From assembly GCF_001625305.1 (NCBI RefSeq), contig NW_017804109.1, positions 1,361,431-1,425,430 of the forward strand: 64,000 nucleotides of DNA, read 5' to 3'. Shown here in pieces: positions 40,606 through 51,204 of the stretch; the stretch's first letter is position 1, and every line of letters starts with the position of its first letter. The position numbers and the translations under genes are program-made. Below the pieces are notes generated by a model that worked only from the letters and a program-made list of their open reading frames with translations, did not search any database and had not been told where the DNA came from. Source of the DNA: Branchiostoma belcheri. Lineage: Eukaryota > Chordata > Leptocardii > Amphioxiformes > Branchiostomatidae.

Positions 40606-41147
40606 ATCAAGAAAGTGATTTTCCTTAAAGAGGTTGAAGCCAAAAGGTACCCTGTAATGTCTGTACAGAGGTCATCCCATGTAATCTTTCCGCCAGCTTT
40701 TAAACATCAGAACTATTCCAAGGAAGCAGTTCCCTTCTTAAGTGTCCTTGAGAATGTGAAGGACCCATTGTTATCGCTACGTGACCTTGGCAGAGGTCAA
40801 ATGTAATACTGTTGCAGTTGAATGTCAGAACAGAACGTCGACCTTGTTATATTTACACTTTTTCAACACTGCTCAAGTGGAGGCCGTGCATGCATGCTTG
40901 GCGTACACTCAAGATAACCTCAGGAGGGTGCACATGGGGTTTTATGTCATCGTCCTTTCGGCAAGCTTCCAATTTTCCAAAACAAGTTACCTTGTCTATA
41001 AACGTATAAGGCAGGAACAATACAGTAAAATGTATAACTTCTGTACACTAGGAGAAGCAACAATGACACAGATAGATTCTTCAACAGTAGTACAACCTCA
41101 AATGTAGTTGGAATCAATTGTCGAAAGATTCATTTATGATATGTCAT
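40606..41147. other. Stretch with two plus-strand frames of unknown status
   Basis: Frames of about 70 and 108 codons (to 40806 and 41107) are open and not low complexity. They overlap each other, lack a recognisable domain, and the first begins inside an M6 copy. I see no splice support. Confidence 0.15.
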
Positions 41148-41272
41148 TGAAGGTTAGACGTCCAGGTAATAAGATACACCAAAAAAACAGTTATTCAAAC
41201 AACTGGATATGATTTTGGAAAATCATATCCAGTTGCTTGAGTAACTGTTTTTTTTTGTTGTATTCAGTCATG
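41148..41272. mobile_element. Foldback element M7 with near-perfect hairpin
   Basis: AAGGTTAGACGTCCAGGTAAT leads into a hairpin. AAACAGTTATTCAAACAACT then GGATATGATTTT pairs with AAAATCATATCC then AGTTGCTTGAGTAACTGTTT over about 36 bp with three mismatches. End fragments of this family lie at 42465-42515, 44735-44770 and 60208-60232. Confidence 0.75.
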
Positions 41273-41985
41273 ATATGTTCATGTAGACTGTTAACGTTAC
41301 TTATAAATTGGATGACATACCCTAGTAGACAAATATCTTCCATAGAAAGCATCTTCACCTGTACACTTAAACTTTCAAAACTTAAAGGTTTTTTGGATTC
41401 AAAAGAGGTGTAGAACCCAATCCACAGCCTCTTGTGTACTTCACCCAGCTTATTTTGCCATCTGTTTCATTTACTGCTCTTCAGAGCAAGTTTCCAGGGT
41501 TTAGGTGTTACAATAACAGTTGTAAACACTTCCAGGCGGGACGTGCTGTAAGAACCGCTTCCGGTCCTGCTTTATCATGTGCCACTTGTACTAAGTTAGA
41601 GCTGGTTCATTCCTCCTCTGTCTGTCCTGCTGCATTACTTTGTACAATGTATAATACTGATGGCATATGGGGATGGTTAAATACACTTAACATAAAAACT
41701 TAAAAACTCAATTTAAAATTCAATCACATCACTGTGCGAATACTTTCTATCTTATTGACTTATTGATTCATTTGCATTTGGTTTCTTTGATTTTAAACTT
41801 ATATTTTATGCATTCCATACTGATGGAAGCCACTGCTACTGTACAACACACTGAATCATACTGTCCCAGGTGTCAAAAAACTCTCCTCACCAAAGAGTCA
41901 CAAGAGTTTTTTTCAAGCTCTCAAGTACGGAATTTAGCAGTCAAGATTAACCCCTACCATAGCTGTACCACCGTGACCAACTGTT
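41273..41985. other. Non-coding stretch with a doubtful 89-codon frame
   Basis: 41434-41703 is open but begins at a non-conserved position and shows no motif. No repeats recognised. Confidence 0.3.
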
Positions 41986-42210
41986 TACCATCTCGCATAC
42001 AGCTTCGACAGTGTAGAACATATTCGTCATGAATGTCCCCTCACCACAATGGACTACCCTGGCAGGTACATAAAGCATAGTCGGGCCCACCTACGGCTGT
42101 TTTCGCTGGGAACAATGCCGTGAAGTCTGGGGCAGGTTACGGGAGCAACAGGATGGTGAAAAGAGACGTCTACGGGAAGGACGGGCGGAACATCGGCCAT
42201 AAAAACAATT
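41986..42210 (+). pseudogene. Possible degenerate retroelement 3' fragment
   Basis: One frame gives SFDSVEHIRHECPL (about 42003-42044), resembling the H-x4-C end of the zinc-binding tail found after the RT or RNase H of many LINEs (the usual form is VEHILxECP). A later frame gives VWGRLREQQDGEKRRL before a stop. The frames are shifted relative to each other. This reads as a small decayed piece. Confidence 0.25.
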
Positions 42211-42419
42211 TGCACGGGCTGCTGCTGGGACCACCCTGGAATAAGGAAGGGGAAAGGGGAACGAAAATGTATCAAGATCCAGGTTTAGCCTTCGATATTT
42301 CTAGACATCGCTGTCACCAAGTACAGTAGGAGCATCATCATTTGGTAGCTTAAAATAATTTTAAGAGTTACTGGTAGATGTCCAAGGGTTAGGTGCAACA
42401 AGTCGTTAGGTGTAATGTA

Positions 42420-42515
42420 GCCAGCTGCTGCCGCACCACGTGCCTGCAAAGTCAGTGTGTTACAGTTGCTTGAGTAACTGTTATTTGGCATATGTTATTA
42501 CCTGGATGTCTAACC
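42420..42515 (+). repeat. Junction of a 50-bp minisatellite seed and an M7 end
   Basis: GCCGCACCACGTGCCTGCAA AGTCAGTGTGTTAC is the start of the minisatellite unit. It switches at about 42465 into CAGTTGCTTGAGTAACTG and the M7 terminus TTACCTGGATGTCTAACCT. Confidence 0.6.
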
Positions 42516-43290
42516 TACCCCTATGCAATGAATTAGATGTTTTTTGTCAGCCATTTGTGGCCATTTTTATCATTATGCTGACTTCGTTCTATCTGCCACG
42601 ACCATCTTCCAGTGAGGAAAGGACTGAAACATATCAGACAGCATGGGAGGGTCAAAACACTGCAAGGGAGGGTCAACACAGATTAAGATGATCTGTTTAA
42701 CTCAGGTTCTCTCAACAAATGCCTACAAACTGAGGAGGCTGAACTCCAGGGTCAGGGTCATGACCCCACAGGGGGATCATTGAGGATGATTGACAGCTCA
42801 GTCAAACAACACCTTCACATCTGGACAGGCCGCTGGGTGTGGAAAGGAGGCTCACAAGAGTCGATGAAGGGCTGGGGTAGCTGGAATGTGAAAGATTTTT
42901 TAAACTCATATTTAATTTGAGAGGATTAATCGGACAAAAACCAAATACTTATAGAAGCCATTCTTGTCAAGAAAAAGTAAAAAAAACAATACACTTGAAA
43001 TGAATACAACAACTGCAATAAAGTCACATGACATGATGGCTGAAAAATACAGAAAATGTTGAATTTCAAAGACCACCTGAAACAACAACCAGCAAATCAG
43101 CACCATGACAGCTCCCACTATAATTGTTGTTTGGATGTCATCTTCAAAGTACCAGTACTAGCCAGTCCCTCTAGTTTAATAGCAGGCTCTATGACTGGGG
43201 CTTTTATAATATATTTCATTTTTTTTAATGGCATGGGATGTCATAGGATGTCATATCATGTCAGAACATTCCTGTAAAAAACGTTTAAAG
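42516..43290. other. Non-coding stretch
   Basis: No repeat or credible exon recognised. Confidence 0.4.
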
Positions 43291-43293
43291 GAT

Positions 43294-43505
43294 CTGAAAA
43301 GCTATCCTCCGTAGCAGGCTTATAGAACTGGGGGTTTGGTAGTCTGTTTTCTGATTAGCCCTGCAGTTCTAAAAAACGGGCAATTCAACCAAGCCGGCTA
43401 TGTTGTCTACATGCAATCAGAAAATAGCACATAAAAGCTCCCGAAGACCCCCAACCCCACCCCCACCCCCAGTTTTTGGCATGCTACGGCGTGCTACTGA
43501 AAAGC
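43294..43505. mobile_element. Foldback MITE M3, uninterrupted, with perfect 9-bp target duplication
   Basis: Element 43303-43496 (TATCCTCCGTAGCAGGCTT...ATGCTACGGCGTGCTA). CTGAAAAGC lies at both 43294-43302 and 43497-43505. It is the best reference for the interrupted copy at 27253. Confidence 0.85.
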
Positions 43506-43612
43506 ACTTGTAATCATACAAACTGTTCTTAATTTAACAACTGGTTAGGTGTCCTGGTCATTGTCAAAACAAGTGTATCTTAGCGACAGGACAGGACCAT
43601 GTGGCTTGTCTC

Positions 43613-43684
43613 CTGTCAATCACGTCACCAACTGTCAATCATGGTCTGTGATCAGCTGTCAATCAAGTCACCTCCTGTCAATCA
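43613..43684 (-). promoter_or_regulatory. Cluster of four PBX/PREP-type sites
   Basis: CTGTCAATCA (complement TGATTGACAG) occurs exactly at 43613-43622, 43632-43641, 43656-43665 and 43675-43684, all in one orientation, spaced 19, 24 and 19 bp. This is the established optimal PBX-PREP/MEIS heterodimer site. The DNA between is not a simple tandem repeat. An enhancer role is inference. Confidence 0.4.
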
Positions 43685-43699
43685 TCGGTCACAAGGCCC

Positions 43700-44010
43700 C
43701 GTGGGAATCTCACCTCTGGTGGCCATGGTATGTCTGACTTGGTGCCCGATAATTCGGACCAGATGAAGTTATTTAGTGTCCACCCTGATACCCTGTATTA
43801 CAGTCTGTCCTTTGACTTGGTGGCTTGCAGAAAATCTAGTCCACACTAATTTAGTACTATGTAACTAGTAGTATCCAGTCTTTGATTTTGGATATTGATA
43901 TCTTTTGAAAGCCCCGAAATCTGAGGCAACAGTAAAAATTGCAAAAATTTAAGACTGGAAAGGTTGCATATCAGAAAATCAAAGCAGTCAGAAAATCAAT
44001 TTATTAATTA
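43700..44010. other. Non-coding stretch
   Basis: Nothing recognised. Confidence 0.4.
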
Positions 44011-44017
44011 CAAGTGT

Positions 44018-44200
44018 GTTTAGAGTTAGAAGTTTTGATCCAACACAAAGAAGTTCTCTCACCTAGAGCTTTTGTAAGAATCAAGAGGCAAGCAGTAGAA
44101 ACAGAAAGAAACTCCTGGGCCGGGGTTCGGACCCACAACCAAAGCCCGAGCTTCAAACCCGACGCTCCTACTGATTTGGCTAAAAGGTCTAGACCCTCGG
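44018..44200 (-). repeat. tRNA-like sequence (tRNA-derived element or tRNA pseudogene)
   Basis: On the minus strand TAGCCAAATCAGTAGG fits a polymerase III A box and GGGTCCGAACCCC a B box. Between them CGGG-TTTGAAG-CTCG can fold as a 7-nt anticodon loop with TGA in the anticodon position, followed by a long variable region, as in tRNA-Ser. Acceptor stem halves do not pair, so it is not an intact tRNA. The left part (44018-44070) matches the arm of the inverted repeat at 30147. Confidence 0.45.
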
Positions 44201-45185
44201 CCAAGTTAGTTGGTAGCGCCTATAAATCCCCCACTGTTACACTTTTTACAAGTGTACTGAGATTTACCACATTTGTGGAAGGATTGACATAACAGGTGAC
44301 TATCACTTTTTCAAGATGTCAACCCTGAGACCAAACTGTCACAATTTCTTCTTCGTGCATGTGCTTGGAGACTTGAAGACAGTCAGTTGACCTTCACCAG
44401 TCGGTTGACCTTCACCAGTCCACAGTCTCCTTGTCCCCCAAGGTCAAATCTCCGACCTTGTCAAGGACGTTCGTGTGCCATTTTCGTAGCGAGACGTTAA
44501 ATGTTTCTCTTCTGTCCGCGTCCACGTGTTACGGCTGACAACTCAGAGAGTCTGGGTGGCCGCTAGGTCACAGGGTGGGGTTCAAGGCAAGAACTCAGAG
44601 CTATAGATGTGGGGGGGGGGTCCTAGGGTACTTTTAGGACATTTGATTATTCAAGTACCAAGATACCACAGTAAAGTGATAAAATGTCTTAAAAGGGCGG
44701 ATGTTTCAGGACCCATAGTGGTAATTCGCCAATGTAGGTTAGACATTCAGGTAATAAGATAACTGGAAGTATAGTGGTAATTGTTTATTGTCCAGTTATG
44801 AGGGCTAGCCCTTTATAATTATAGTCCCCGGCTAGTTGGGCAGTCCTGGCTGTATATCAGTTTATACAGTTTAATAAATCAAATGAAATCAAATCTCTGG
44901 TTGGCCCGTTATATAATTCATTATATAAGGGGCTTTAAGTTATTTATATAAGTTATATAATTGTTGTGTTACTCCTGCGCAAGTAATAGTTATTTGTCTT
45001 GTCTATTGCATACTGTAGGCCTTCATAATTTGTTTATTATCAATACCAAAGTTAGTTTTTACTAAAATTTCTAAACGTTTTCGGTTCAGCTAGATTCTGT
45101 TAACGACCTCACAAATCGTACAGGTTTGTGTGTCTAGTTGAAATATGTTCTACTGGGTTTATTGTTCTTCAATTGCAGTAAATAC
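44201..45185. other. Non-coding stretch
   Basis: Short local repeat CAGTC(A/G)GTTGACCTTCACCAGTC at 44382-44420 and an M7 end at 44735-44770. No exon recognised. Confidence 0.4.
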
Positions 45186-45194
45186 GTAACTGTC

Positions 45195-45880
45195 GAAAAA
45201 GCTACGTTTCAATGTTTTTGTTAAGTCTACGATTGCAAACGTCACTCAATCTCAGAGACATGATTTACACAAAGTCAGTAGCTCTTTTATGAATTAGTTC
45301 AGGGCTCGAAATTAAAGGTGGTCCAATGGCCACTGACCACTAAAATTTAGGCTGGGACAACTGAAAAGACACTTTGGGACATTTTTGGGACAATAGATTC
45401 TGAAAAAGAATCAATATCAGAATGTCAGCCCTTCTTTTGTTTATCAGGCAGACGTCCCGGCTTTTGGATCTGAAAAAGTCCTCCCAAATTTCCTGTCTAC
45501 TCTGCAACTATAGTGCACCTGGGAGCGAACATAAGCAAAATTAAGCTGACTTCAAGTTGAAGTCATACAATACTTCCCCCCAAAACAGGTAGGGACAGTT
45601 CATCCTCACTTTGGGACAATTGAAATTTATTTTTGGGACAGTTCTGGGACAATAGGAAGAAAAGGTAATTTCGAGGCCTGTAGTTCTCGAGATTTCTAAG
45701 AAGTTCAAAACATGCTTGACCCTCTCTGACAGTCCAGCCCCATCCCACCCACACTTCCTGCCAATGAAGTTTCTTTTCTTTGTTTTTGTTAACTCTACAA
45801 TTGCAAACATCACTCACTCTTAAGTTCTAACACACGCAGAGTCAGTAGCTCCTTGTTCATGAGATTTATCCGAAGTGTTG
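45195..45880. repeat. Duplicated segment split around an H1 MITE
   Basis: TGTTTTTGTTAAGTCTACGA then TTGCAAACGTCACTCA...AGTCAGTAGCTC at about 45212-45298 is repeated as TGTTTTTGTTAACTCTACAA then TTGCAAACATCACTCA...AGTCAGTAGCTC at about 45781-45870. The H1 element starts right after the first copy. Confidence 0.8.
45300..45680 (+). mobile_element. hAT-like MITE, family H1, second copy
   Basis: CAGGGCTCGAAATTAAAGG at the left and GGTAATTTCGAGGCCTG at the right. The interior (GAAGTCATACAATACTTCC, GGGACAGTTCATCCTCACTT) is the complement of 2561-2884. TTAGTT before and TAGTTC after share TAGTT, but a clean 8-bp duplication is not preserved. Confidence 0.75.
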
Positions 45881-46078
45881 AACTTTTACCCCCAAGTTGG
45901 CCCTCCCTGACAGGTATGCATCCCTCCCAAAATAAACCTTGTATTTCCCCAACACTGAAAGTCAAGAGTGTGTTTGCATAGGTGTTCTGGGGGAGGGGGG
46001 CGTTCAAAGGGTTTGACCTTCGACAAGGGCAGATAAATACGTCTGACAGGAGGCAGGGAGGAAAAGTTTGGAGAGAGC

Positions 46079-46500
46079 ACGCTGGAATCTCGTGCGTAAG
46101 TTTGTTTGGAATTGTCGTGTGGCTGTGCTGAAATGGCCATAAATTTCGAGGCTGTATCCACACGTATTCAACTGTTGAAGGTTTACAGTCAAAGCTGTCA
46201 TTTAAGTCTGACCACTCTAGGACTTCTTGAATGAAGTGGTCATCAGACAGATGGCCACTATAGACACAGATAGACAGGACGCTGGAATCTTGTGCGTAAG
46301 TTTGTTTGGAGTTGTCGTGTGGCTGTGCTGAAATGGCCATAAATTTCGACTCCACAAAAACATGTACATGGAATACATGGATGGAACCGTTGCAAGTTTC
46401 GGCTTGGAATTACACATTTTGGACAATCAAAGCTGTCTATAGTGACCACTCTATAGTCTTGTTGAAGAAAATGGTTATCATAGACAGGTGGCCACCTCAG
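46079..46500 (+). repeat. Two-unit tandem duplication, about 200 bp
   Basis: GCTGGAATCT(C/T)GTGCGTAAG, TTTGTTTGGA(A/G)TTGTCGTGTGG and CTGTGCTGAAATGGCCATAA occur at 46081 and 46280. Each is followed by TCAAAGCTGTC...GACCACTCTA...GGCCAC. The 181-codon minus frame 45810-46355 crosses both units in different frames and is therefore likely spurious. Confidence 0.88.
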
Positions 46501-47060
46501 AAAGGATTGATGCTTCTGTCAATAGGAGGAAATGGTCACAATGGCCAAGTGGTCCATGTGTAGAGATTGTCACTTGTACAGGTTTGACTGTCTGAAAAAA
46601 GCACTCTTCATTCCACATTTGTCCCCGCATCTTCTGATTCTCATTAGTGGCCCCTCTTGGAAACCAGCAAAGAAAAGCTGTAGGGGGAAGCCAGGTGTCT
46701 TAAGATGTAATAAATAAATAAAGATAGACTGTCTTCAAGAAAGACCTGTGCTCTGTAGGATTGTGGCTGATGAAACATTCCTTAGGATGGTCAGCAGGCT
46801 ACAAGACTTCGCGTTTCCCCCCATTCTCCCTTTTTATGTCTGAGGAAGCTCAGCAGACTGACTGCCTCAGCCTTACCACATGGTGCTAAGGCATCTTCAG
46901 GTGACTTCCTTACAAGTCCTTTGCTGCTGACAGGTGGCCTTAAATCCCAGCTCCGTCTTCCTGTCAGGGTCATGAGTTGCAGACAGATTTCCGAGGTTCT
47001 CCAACACCTTGAGATATATTACTGCTTGGTCCTTGTTATTTCCTAGGTTCTTAAGGACAG
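46501..47060. other. Non-coding stretch
   Basis: AATAAATAAATAAAG at about 46709-46722. Nothing else recognised. Confidence 0.4.
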
Positions 47061-47062
47061 TA

Positions 47063-47158
47063 TAGCCTGGTTACCAGACCTAGTAAAGCTCCCGAGTCCT
47101 ACATACTCTCCGCAAGGACTCACAGGAGCTATAATTGGTGTCAGGTGGTAACCAGGCT
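47063..47158. mobile_element. Small foldback element, TAGCCTGG ends
   Basis: TAGCCTGGTTACCAGAC at the left, GTCAGGTGGTAACCAGGCTA at the right, and an inner pair CTCC(G)...(C)GGAG. Size (96 bp) and ends resemble M4. The flanks share only CAGTA of a possible 9-bp duplication. Confidence 0.65.
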
Positions 47159-47159
47159 A

Positions 47160-47790
47160 TATCCAGTAAGCCTTTGGCATGGCATTTGAAGATTTCGGTC
47201 CCTTATTAACTACATGTATCTGCAGCCCCATTCAAAGGACTTCAGAGTTTGATATGTAATCGTTAAGGCTGCTATATTTAGAAAAGGTTTATCCTCCACC
47301 AAGCCTTCCTAATTAAGGGTGTTATGAATAGTAAAATTTGGCAAAAAATAGGGTGAACATTTGGCTAGAAGAGCAAGCCTGTGGTATGTTTTTTTTTCCA
47401 GTACAGTAGCAAATGAAACTCTATGGTGGCCAATTATTCTACCTACTACCCGTACATAAATTTTGCTATTTTTTCAGCTTGGTTAATAGTCTGGTGGAGA
47501 CTACATGTAGAAAAGGTTGACGTGGCCCAGTAATTGTGAAATTGAAGGAGGGGAGACTGAGGCAATGATTAGTGATTTCCAGTTCTTACAGTGTCAGCAT
47601 AGACCCGGTAATTTTCAAGGCTAATTTCTACAATTTCTCAGATAATTACACTTATCAAATCATTACCTACCAATTAGGGGATCATGGAGGTCATTTATAG
47701 GATAGAGAAAAATGTAGATATCATCTAGTAATTATTATGTCTGCATAATGTTAAGGGTCTGAATGTCTATTGACTTAACAGGATCAAAAG
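47160..47790. other. Non-coding stretch
   Basis: Nothing recognised. Confidence 0.4.
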
Positions 47791-47792
47791 TA

Positions 47793-48012
47793 GCCTGGAA
47801 CTAGTCTCTACCAGACTAACTACGCTGGCTATATATAGGAGAATATTTGCCAGGGGAGTTTGGCCGCCTTGTAGGTTTGACAGACCGCGCAGGAGGGAAA
47901 GAAACTACCTCCCCGCGGCCAGACTCCCCTGGCCAATTTTATTCTCTTTTTTTTTGCCGAATTCTACAATCCGTATTCCTGTAGAAAGGCCTGGTGGAGG
48001 CTAGCCTGGAAC
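47793..48012. mobile_element. Foldback MITE M5 with perfect 9-bp target duplication
   Basis: Element 47802-48003 (TAGTCTCTACCAGAC...CCTGGTGGAGGCTA). The inner dyad GCCAGGGGAGTTTGGCCGCC pairs with GCGGCCAGACTCCCCTGGCC. GCCTGGAAC at 47793-47801 and 48004-48012 is the target duplication. M5 fragments lie at 60358 and 60930. Confidence 0.85.
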
Positions 48013-48960
48013 AGGGATTCGTTGTTTGCAGCTCACTCTATTGGATGCTACTTGCTATACATTGTAAGTAGGCAGCTGAAGATGGCTGGTACCCGGGCTA
48101 TGAAAGGTCCACCTTGGGACTATGTAATTAGATGGAGAGTTTAGCTCTTGATGAGTTAAATTATCTCTGTCAAACCTTCGCACATGGATTAATGGATTAG
48201 GCAGGATTTAGATTATCTCAGGATCTAGGAAGAGGCAGACATTATAAGATTAGGCCACACCAATTTACTTTCCTGATACTTGGACATTTTAAGGTGACAA
48301 TGTAGCAATTAGATATAGCTGTCATCTGTTTTTCAGTCCCTCCACAAAATTGGTAAATATCTATAATCGATTGCATCACACCATAGGCAATAGTACTAAA
48401 TATCACATGGCTGGCTAAGTGTTATTAATAAGTATCATCCCTATGTTAAAAAAATTGATGCAGTGCTAAGGGGGAAATGACTTTCCAGCAGTGCTTTAGA
48501 CAGGCTGAAATTTTTTTCCATCATCTCAATTCTGTCAAGTTTATGATTTTGAAATCTTGTCCCTCTGAAAGGCCATTTCCTGCATTTTGAGGATCAAATT
48601 TTATTGGAATGCTAAGCTTACTTTAACAATATCTCTATCGATACATTTCTTGACAAAGATGACAGATTGGGCCAAATTTCAGCAAAAATCTGTCAAATGA
48701 CAGAAAGACCAACGCAGGCTAGAACACTGCTTGTCACATTTTGATTGACGAGCGTTAAGTATGAGCATGGAGGTATTATTTATACAGCTCCTTGGTATGA
48801 GTACCCCATTCAGCCAGCAAAGCTATGGGATAACCGCGGCCAGGTGAGCCCCACTTACCTGGTTGTTACCTGTACGGAACACAACACCTGATGAAAAACA
48901 GATCACCTGCCCCCGACTGTTTGCTTGTTTATCGGCCCTTTGTTGTGGTCTGACCCTTTT
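48013..48960. other. Non-coding stretch
   Basis: Left end of M6 alone at 48253-48272 (GGCCACACCAATTTAC). No gene recognised. Confidence 0.4.
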
Positions 48961-48964
48961 CGAT

Positions 48965-49515
48965 ACCCTAATGGCGAAACTCGGCCGAGTATTTGTTGAC
49001 TCGTGTATTTGTGTATTTATCCAATGCTGAAAACTACAAGGGGGCCTGCATGCCCTTTTTCGTAAGGCGTAATCAGGCCTTTTTAGTCTTCGTAGTCCGT
49101 AGGCAGCCTCCCCAAAAATCAACGTAATTCGTAATAGTACATGCAGCTCTGATTGACTCCTGTATTTGTGTATTTATCCAATGCTGAAAACTACATGGGG
49201 GTGGGGGGAAGTGTCAAGACTTATTGCTGGTGCATTATGACTTGAAGACAACCCTAATGGCAATACAAGGCTGTGTATTTGTTGACTGGTGTATTTGTAT
49301 ATTTATCCAATGCTAAAAACTACAAGGAGGGTGGGGGGAAGTGTCAAGACTTATTGCTGGTGCATTATGACTTTAAGACGACCCTAATGGCAATACAAGG
49401 CTGTGTATTTGTTGACTGGTGTATTTGTGTATTTATCCAATGCAGGATACTACAAGGGGGTGGGGGGAAGTGTCAAGACTTATGTGATGGTGCATTATGT
49501 CTTTGAGACGCTGAT
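48965..49515 (+). repeat. Tandem array of four units of about 124 bp, first unit split by a CGTAA element
   Basis: GTATTTGTTGACTGGTGTAT then TTGTGTATTTATCCAATGC occurs at about 48990, 49150, 49275 and 49399. Each is followed by GGGTGGGGGGAAGTGTCAAG and ACCCTAATGGCAATACAAGG. A subtype A CGTAA fragment (49042-49145) sits between the first and second units. Confidence 0.88.
49042..49145. mobile_element. CGTAA element, subtype A, truncated
   Basis: GGGGGCCTGCATGCCC, then CGTAAGGCGTAATCAGG, TTCGTAGTCCGTAGG and AACGTAATTCGTAATAG at about 30-bp steps. The right half is absent. Confidence 0.7.
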
Positions 49516-49839
49516 TGCAGGTACGAACGACCTCTGTGGCCAAGGTCATGAGCGACCAAGGTGGTCCTAGGTGTAAATTTTCAATGTCAGCACTTAAGGA
49601 GGTGATAATGAGTGCTCTTAAGTAACGTAAGCTCAAAGCGGGCAATTAACCGCCAATCTACTGGGTGGGCGGCAGACAAAAGTGGCTAATGGAACTCAAC
49701 TTTTGTCATTTCAGCTTTTTGTTCCATATTGAAACCTTTGAACTCTTCTTGTGAATTTGTAAAAAAAAAATTGGAAATATTTTAAATTTGTGATTTTTAC
49801 ACATACCAGCACTGGCAGCAGCTTGGCAAAATGGTTACA

Positions 49840-49995
49840 ATGTCTTTCAATGATTCAACACTGGGTTTATAAGACCTGCAATTTCGCTTCTGAAATTCTG
49901 CAATCCCTACCAGTAGCACAACGCAAACTTGGATTTAAAACTTCAATACTAGTGGCTTGGCTGGAATTTGAACTGTAGTCCTTGTGATTTAGGTT
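49840..49995 (-). repeat. Diverged relative of the SINE-like element at 56995
   Basis: TAGCACAACGCAAACTTGGA then TTTAAAACTTCAA...GGCTTGGCTGGAATTTGAAC matches TAGCACAAAATTGGATTTAA then AAGTTCAACAGCTTGGCTGG at 57022-57066. No A box survives. Confidence 0.5.
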
Positions 49996-49999
49996 GCTG

Positions 50000-50505
50000 T
50001 CAGAGTTGAGATAACATTAAACAGCGAAGGTGATAAATTTGACAGCCCTTTCCGATGTGCTTCTCGGAGATACGAACTACCAAAGAGCATAGAGTAGAAG
50101 TGACTGTAGCATTTTTGACGTATCAATATTATTGTTGCCCCTTCCTGTAGCGGACATGTTGCGTTATCTCGCCACAGACAAGGCTAAACCGCCCGCCCAA
50201 ACAAACCCAGGGAGGTCCTCTCAAAACCGCTTCAGAAATTTTCACGTAAATAAACACAAAACTCCTCATATCTCGCTGGCATGCTGTTTATATTTTTGAG
50301 TTCACTTTTTTTATCATTCAGCATTTTACTAGTAAGGTGATGATAGCTGCAAGTCAGAAGTTCAATCCGGTTGAAGAAAGTCCTTGTTAAAGTTTTTCAA
50401 TGTAACAATGCAACTTCATTTCATTAATAGTTCAAAATCTATTGTAATTATAAACCAGCCTGGTATGTTCACTTCATGGCTCATATCGTAACATTTCCAG
50501 CCATC
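50000..50505. other. Non-coding stretch
   Basis: Nothing recognised. Confidence 0.4.
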
Positions 50506-50514
50506 ACGGGGTGT

Positions 50515-50603
50515 CTTGGCCTGTTTTTTTTTATTTCGCCATGTCGCTTCATATTTTTTCTGAAAAAAATCCGAGAAACAACAAAAGTTAAATTGGTGTG
50601 GCC
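50515..50603. mobile_element. M6 right-end fragment
   Basis: GGCCTGTTTTTTTTTATTTC, ATGTCGCTTCATATTTTTTC, then AATCCGAGAAACAACAAAAG and AATTGGTGTGGCC. Confidence 0.65.
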
Positions 50604-50999
50604 TTAGCTGACAAAAAAAATTACTGGTACAAAAGAAAACCTGATAAAATGCTTGAAAAGATGTTAAAAATAAGCCTAGCCTAAACCTCTGCTTGGAGAG
50701 TACATGTATGCAGACTTGTGCCAGGGGTGTTCAGTGGTGCGTAACCACAGTCTGCCTACCTGTAATGACCTGTATAATCATCCTGTCTGCATGTAAACAC
50801 ACATGAAGGGCTAAGGACAGTCGTTCCCTGTAGCCTAAACTTTATCCAACCCCCGAGTGTTTGGATCTGCTCAGTTGCATAATCTTTACGAGTTGTTGAT
50901 ATTGGCCCGTATTAAAGGCAGGTATTTCAAACTGACCTAGTTTTGAGGTGGCAAGCTGCCAAGACCAACACATGGGCACATGTATACTAGAAGGATTGA

Positions 51000-51195
51000 C
51001 CACACCCCCTTCTGTATCTGTATCTGTATAGCCGGTATACCGCCCTTCGGCGTAACACACCAGCTTCTGTATCTGTATAGCCGGTATACCGCCCTTCGGC
51101 GTAACACACCAGCTTCTGTATCTGTTAGCCGGTATAACCGCCCTTCGGCGTAACACACCAGCTTTGCAGGCACGCGGCGCGGTGGCAGCTGGCTA
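51000..51195 (-). repeat. 50-bp minisatellite, three units, inverted
   Basis: On the minus strand: GCCGCGTGCCTGCAAAGCTG, then three units of GGTGTGTTACGCCGAAGGGC, GGT(T)ATACCGGCTA and ACAGATACAGAAGCT. The same left flank as at 11920 and 23262 precedes the array. Confidence 0.9.
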
Positions 51196-51204
51196 CATTA
51201 CAAA

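Noticed and set aside
45810..46355. 181-codon minus-strand frame, one of the longer non-LINE frames
   Set aside because: It spans both units of a 200-bp tandem duplication read in different frames (the same DNA gives unrelated peptides), so neither translation can be constrained.
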